From NCBI RefSeq assembly GCF_021173675.1, contig NZ_JAIHON010000014.1:186001-250000 (forward strand): a DNA stretch of 64,000 bases, written 5' to 3'. A program made the translations under genes and the position numbers. The DNA is from Streptomyces lincolnensis (GTDB lineage Bacteria; Actinomycetota; Actinomycetes; Streptomycetales; Streptomycetaceae). The notes below the pieces were generated by a model. The model ran no database searches. It had not been told where the DNA came from and was given only the letters and a program-made list of their open reading frames with translations. Positions 63,201 to 64,000 of this stretch are shown piece after piece (the first letter of the stretch is position 1; every line of letters begins with the position of its first letter).

Positions 63201-63390
63201 GCTCTTCCGTGAGCTTGCGGAGGTCGGGATAGGTGAGCGTGGCCTTCTCGCCCCTGAACGACACGATGCCGGATATCCGCACGGGCTTGTCCACCAGCCC
63301 CGCCCCGGGCCCTTCGTGGACGAACAACTTCCGCACCAGCGGACCCACCACGCTCGACGCGAGTCTGGTGCCGATGACCGTCGGATCCAC
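60253..63390 (-). CDS. Helical-NACHT-LRR protein (bacterial NLR-like)
   Basis: A 1045-residue protein. Residues 1-190 are helical and end in a coiled coil (VEQTRRQSELIAKVDELIAR), resembling NACHT N-terminal helical domains. Residues 210-239 (IYGIDLVTTRAHWPLDAAYL) match the linker of the trypsin-NACHT neighbour. NACHT core: Walker A GVAGSGKTT (276-284), Walker B LLLIDGIDEI (351-360), EFVHRTFQDYLGAKAA after it, then leucine-rich repeats (about 850-1010). GTG 63390 with GGAGG just upstream. Likely paralogous to 55946-59269 but with a different effector. Confidence 0.88.
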   Translation of the reverse strand: MDPTVIGTRLASSVVGPLVRKLFVHEGPGAGLVDKPVRISGIVSFRGEKATLTYPDLRKLTEELVDRAMRGPEPPVPHEQTELVVTTVAQALQALGDLDMSDVQAVALGHEALARRLRDTPTNRTFTYLLSLDASLFCERVLETACLHILHFFTQRSTFVARTLVEQTRRQSELIAKVDELIARTPPTGGTDSAFEQRYLAYVTTKHSHLTIYGIDLVTTRAHWPLDAAYLSLQALSPAAEDDHAAGPDGVRVATAATALPAEQALAEHDRVLLRGVAGSGKTTLVQWLAVTTARGERGDRVPFVLPLRTLARRPDGFPAPDAFLAAVHVPFHANQPAGWADRVLTARRGLLLIDGIDEIPERQRERTRRWLRDLLDVYPGNQWLVTSRPSAVREDWLTPDGFTELALTPMGQGDVAAFVARWHAAARAGAPEAELERLDDYERGLLDAVRTKPDLGRLATNPLMCGLLCALHRDRRGYLPHGRQELYDAALSMLLARRDEERDMFPERDGIHLTEPPQIQLLQRLAYWLIRNNQSEMDRERAERIVAEVLPSLPAVAGQGDATAVLRHLLVRSGLLREPTVGTVEFVHRTFQDYLGAKAAVEDGDFGLLVRGAVDEQWADVVRMAVAHARPRERADLLRDLIDSARHLDGPAATRVRLLALASLEHATQLDPGVRTLVERNAAALIPPRTTEEARALASVGPLALELLPGPEGLTDSEARAAVVTASLIGTEAAVPVLARFRSHPDLGVRAQLAWSWHRFGTRRYGEEVVGRLCADDLLFTVRSREHLHVLRDLGGRSRLQLHGGIDPAEIAAVLDPGQVTELVIRDNHDVRDLDRLAPLHRLGHLDISMCPEVSDLTPLARLPLSWLSLDLMSGLQRPGALHPLSASTTLDQLDLGVGLMAESLDEALPMDLPLRYLRFTKNALDHTGLRGLRGFRTLKQLSFGTVLATLTHEDHEEIAALPALEELRVNWQHMGWNGPPLPGITALRLNNVHGTEDFSRIPELFPGLRKIMIVLAPDASAIPEHVLAALPVTPTVTTVHRAV

Positions 63391-63693
63391 GTGGCCTCCC
63401 CCTGAGCCGCTGCGCCGACAGCAGCGTAGTGGCCGTCACATCACGAGGGCCTTCGATCTTGAGGGTCGGTGACATGCCGCACAGGCGATTTGTCCGTTAC
63501 TACGGGAAATAGTGGAAGCCGTATGCATGGGGTGAAAGGGAGGTAAGAGGGAGGTTTTACGGTCACGTACTAGCTTTCGTCGTAGATCACGTGTTTGGGG
63601 GTGGATGGGGACAGCGGTTACCAAGGGGTGGTCCATCCGGCGGGTGCCTGAGCGCCGGGTGGTTTTTATGTCCCCGTCCCCATGAGGTTCTCG
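63391..63693. other. Leader/promoter region of the last gene
   Basis: A 303-bp divergent spacer. The NACHT promoter should lie at the left end. The middle (about 63525-63560) is purine-rich. The right 90 bp carries mutually exclusive hairpins just before the secreted-protein gene. No gene is seen. Confidence 0.6.
63603..63667 (+). promoter_or_regulatory. Probable transcription attenuator
   Basis: Terminator: CCATCCGGCG (63633-63642), 10-nt loop, CGCCGGGTGG (63653-63662), then TTTTT (63663-63667). Alternative: GGATGG (63603-63608) pairs with CCATCC (63633-63638), which would disrupt the terminator. The terminator lies 26 nt before the ATG at 63694, so it acts within the leader of that gene. 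Confidence 0.6.
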
Positions 63694-64000
63694 ATGACCC
63701 CGCGCGTCCCGTTCCGCTCTTCCCGTACGTCCCTCCTCCGCGCCCGTGCGACTGTCCTGGCCGTCGGTCTGGGGGCGTCGGTCGTACTGGGGGCCGGGGG
63801 TGCGGTCGCCGCCGACGCCATCGCCGCGACCACGGCCTCCGGCGCGACCACCGCCTCCAGCGCGGCCGGTGCCGCCAGTGCCGTCCAGGCGCAGGCCGCC
63901 GCGCAGGCGAAGGCGGCTGCCGCGAAGAAGGCCGCCGCGAAGAAGACCGCTGCCGACAAGGCCGCCGCCGCGAAGAAGGCGAAGGCCGCCAAGAAGAAGG
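63694..64000 (+). CDS. Secreted Ala/Lys-rich protein, 3' end outside window
   Basis: At least 102 residues, continuing past the window end. Twin basic start (MTPRVPFRSSRTSLLRARAT) and a hydrophobic segment (VLAVGLGASVVLGAGGAVA) form a signal peptide with likely cleavage after AVAA. The mature part is a long Ala/Lys helix (AQAKAAAAKKAAAKKTAADK), typical of spacer regions ahead of cell-wall hydrolase or peptidoglycan-binding domains; the domain itself is not visible. GAGG lies 6 nt before ATG 63694. ATG 63682 is an in-frame alternative. Confidence 0.75.
   Translation, partial: MTPRVPFRSSRTSLLRARATVLAVGLGASVVLGAGGAVAADAIAATTASGATTASSAAGAASAVQAQAAAQAKAAAAKKAAAKKTAADKAAAAKKAKAAKKK

Noticed and set aside
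60265..63405. 1046-residue plus-strand open frame opposite the second NACHT gene
   Set aside because: A GC-bias shadow: low-complexity Gln/Val/Gly-rich protein with no domain, while the minus strand has clear NACHT and LRR motifs.
63480..63694. c-di-AMP (ydaO) riboswitch
   Set aside because: The terminator and gene type fit, but I could not align the conserved aptamer core, so it is reported only as an attenuator.

Overview
The window is chromosomal DNA from a high-GC actinomycete, almost certainly Streptomyces. The evidence is G/C-rich third codon positions, frequent GTG starts, and a gene order (alternative ribosomal proteins, tipA, ppa, dac, tilS-hpt-ftsH-folE, fol genes, panC-nadB-nadC-coaX, lsr2, clpC) that matches the S. 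coelicolor core region as I remember it. No tRNA, rRNA, insertion sequence, prophage or CRISPR array was seen. About 65 genes are called. Functions rest on motifs and family recognition by eye; no database search was run.

Left part (1-13.4 kb): a truncated DUF2786 gene and two lipoproteins. Next is a divergent zinc-starvation cluster (zinc-free S14, L28, L33, L31, S18 and a COG0523 protein) around a Zur box. It is followed by a DUF397 / anti-sigma-like ATPase / XRE regulator trio in which the first two genes share a repeat element upstream. Then come an aldehyde dehydrogenase, a DinB protein, a PadR regulator with the ABC exporter it probably controls, and a glutamate decarboxylase.

Middle part (13.4-29.3 kb): a TipA-type thiopeptide-sensing MerR regulator with its own palindromic promoter and an internal start for the short form, a DedA protein, a ThrE-type exporter, pyrophosphatase, a PBP4-type carboxypeptidase with a repeat-built basic N terminus, a zinc metalloprotease, and tilS-hpt-ftsH. 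Folate synthesis follows: folE on the plus strand and folP-(NTF2-like)-folB-folK-DUF3180 on the minus strand.

Right-middle part (29.3-53 kb): an MprF-like lysyltransferase, an esterase, a coiled-coil membrane protein, two PH-domain membrane proteins, an orphan nuoD convergent with a MidA/NDUFAF7-type methyltransferase, a two-component system, a TmrB-like kinase gene broken inside its P-loop, an ArsR-type regulator with a long palindrome, a threonine-aldolase-like enzyme, the DUF2520-panC-nadB-nadC-coaX cofactor operon, several small regulators, and lsr2.

Right end (53-64 kb): clpC, then two large minus-strand NLR-like NTPases (trypsin-NACHT-LRR and helical-NACHT-LRR) flanking a secreted HAD phosphatase. 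They share a module just before the NACHT core and are the best candidates for an immune-type system here. The window closes with a secreted Ala/Lys-rich protein whose leader holds a probable transcription attenuator.
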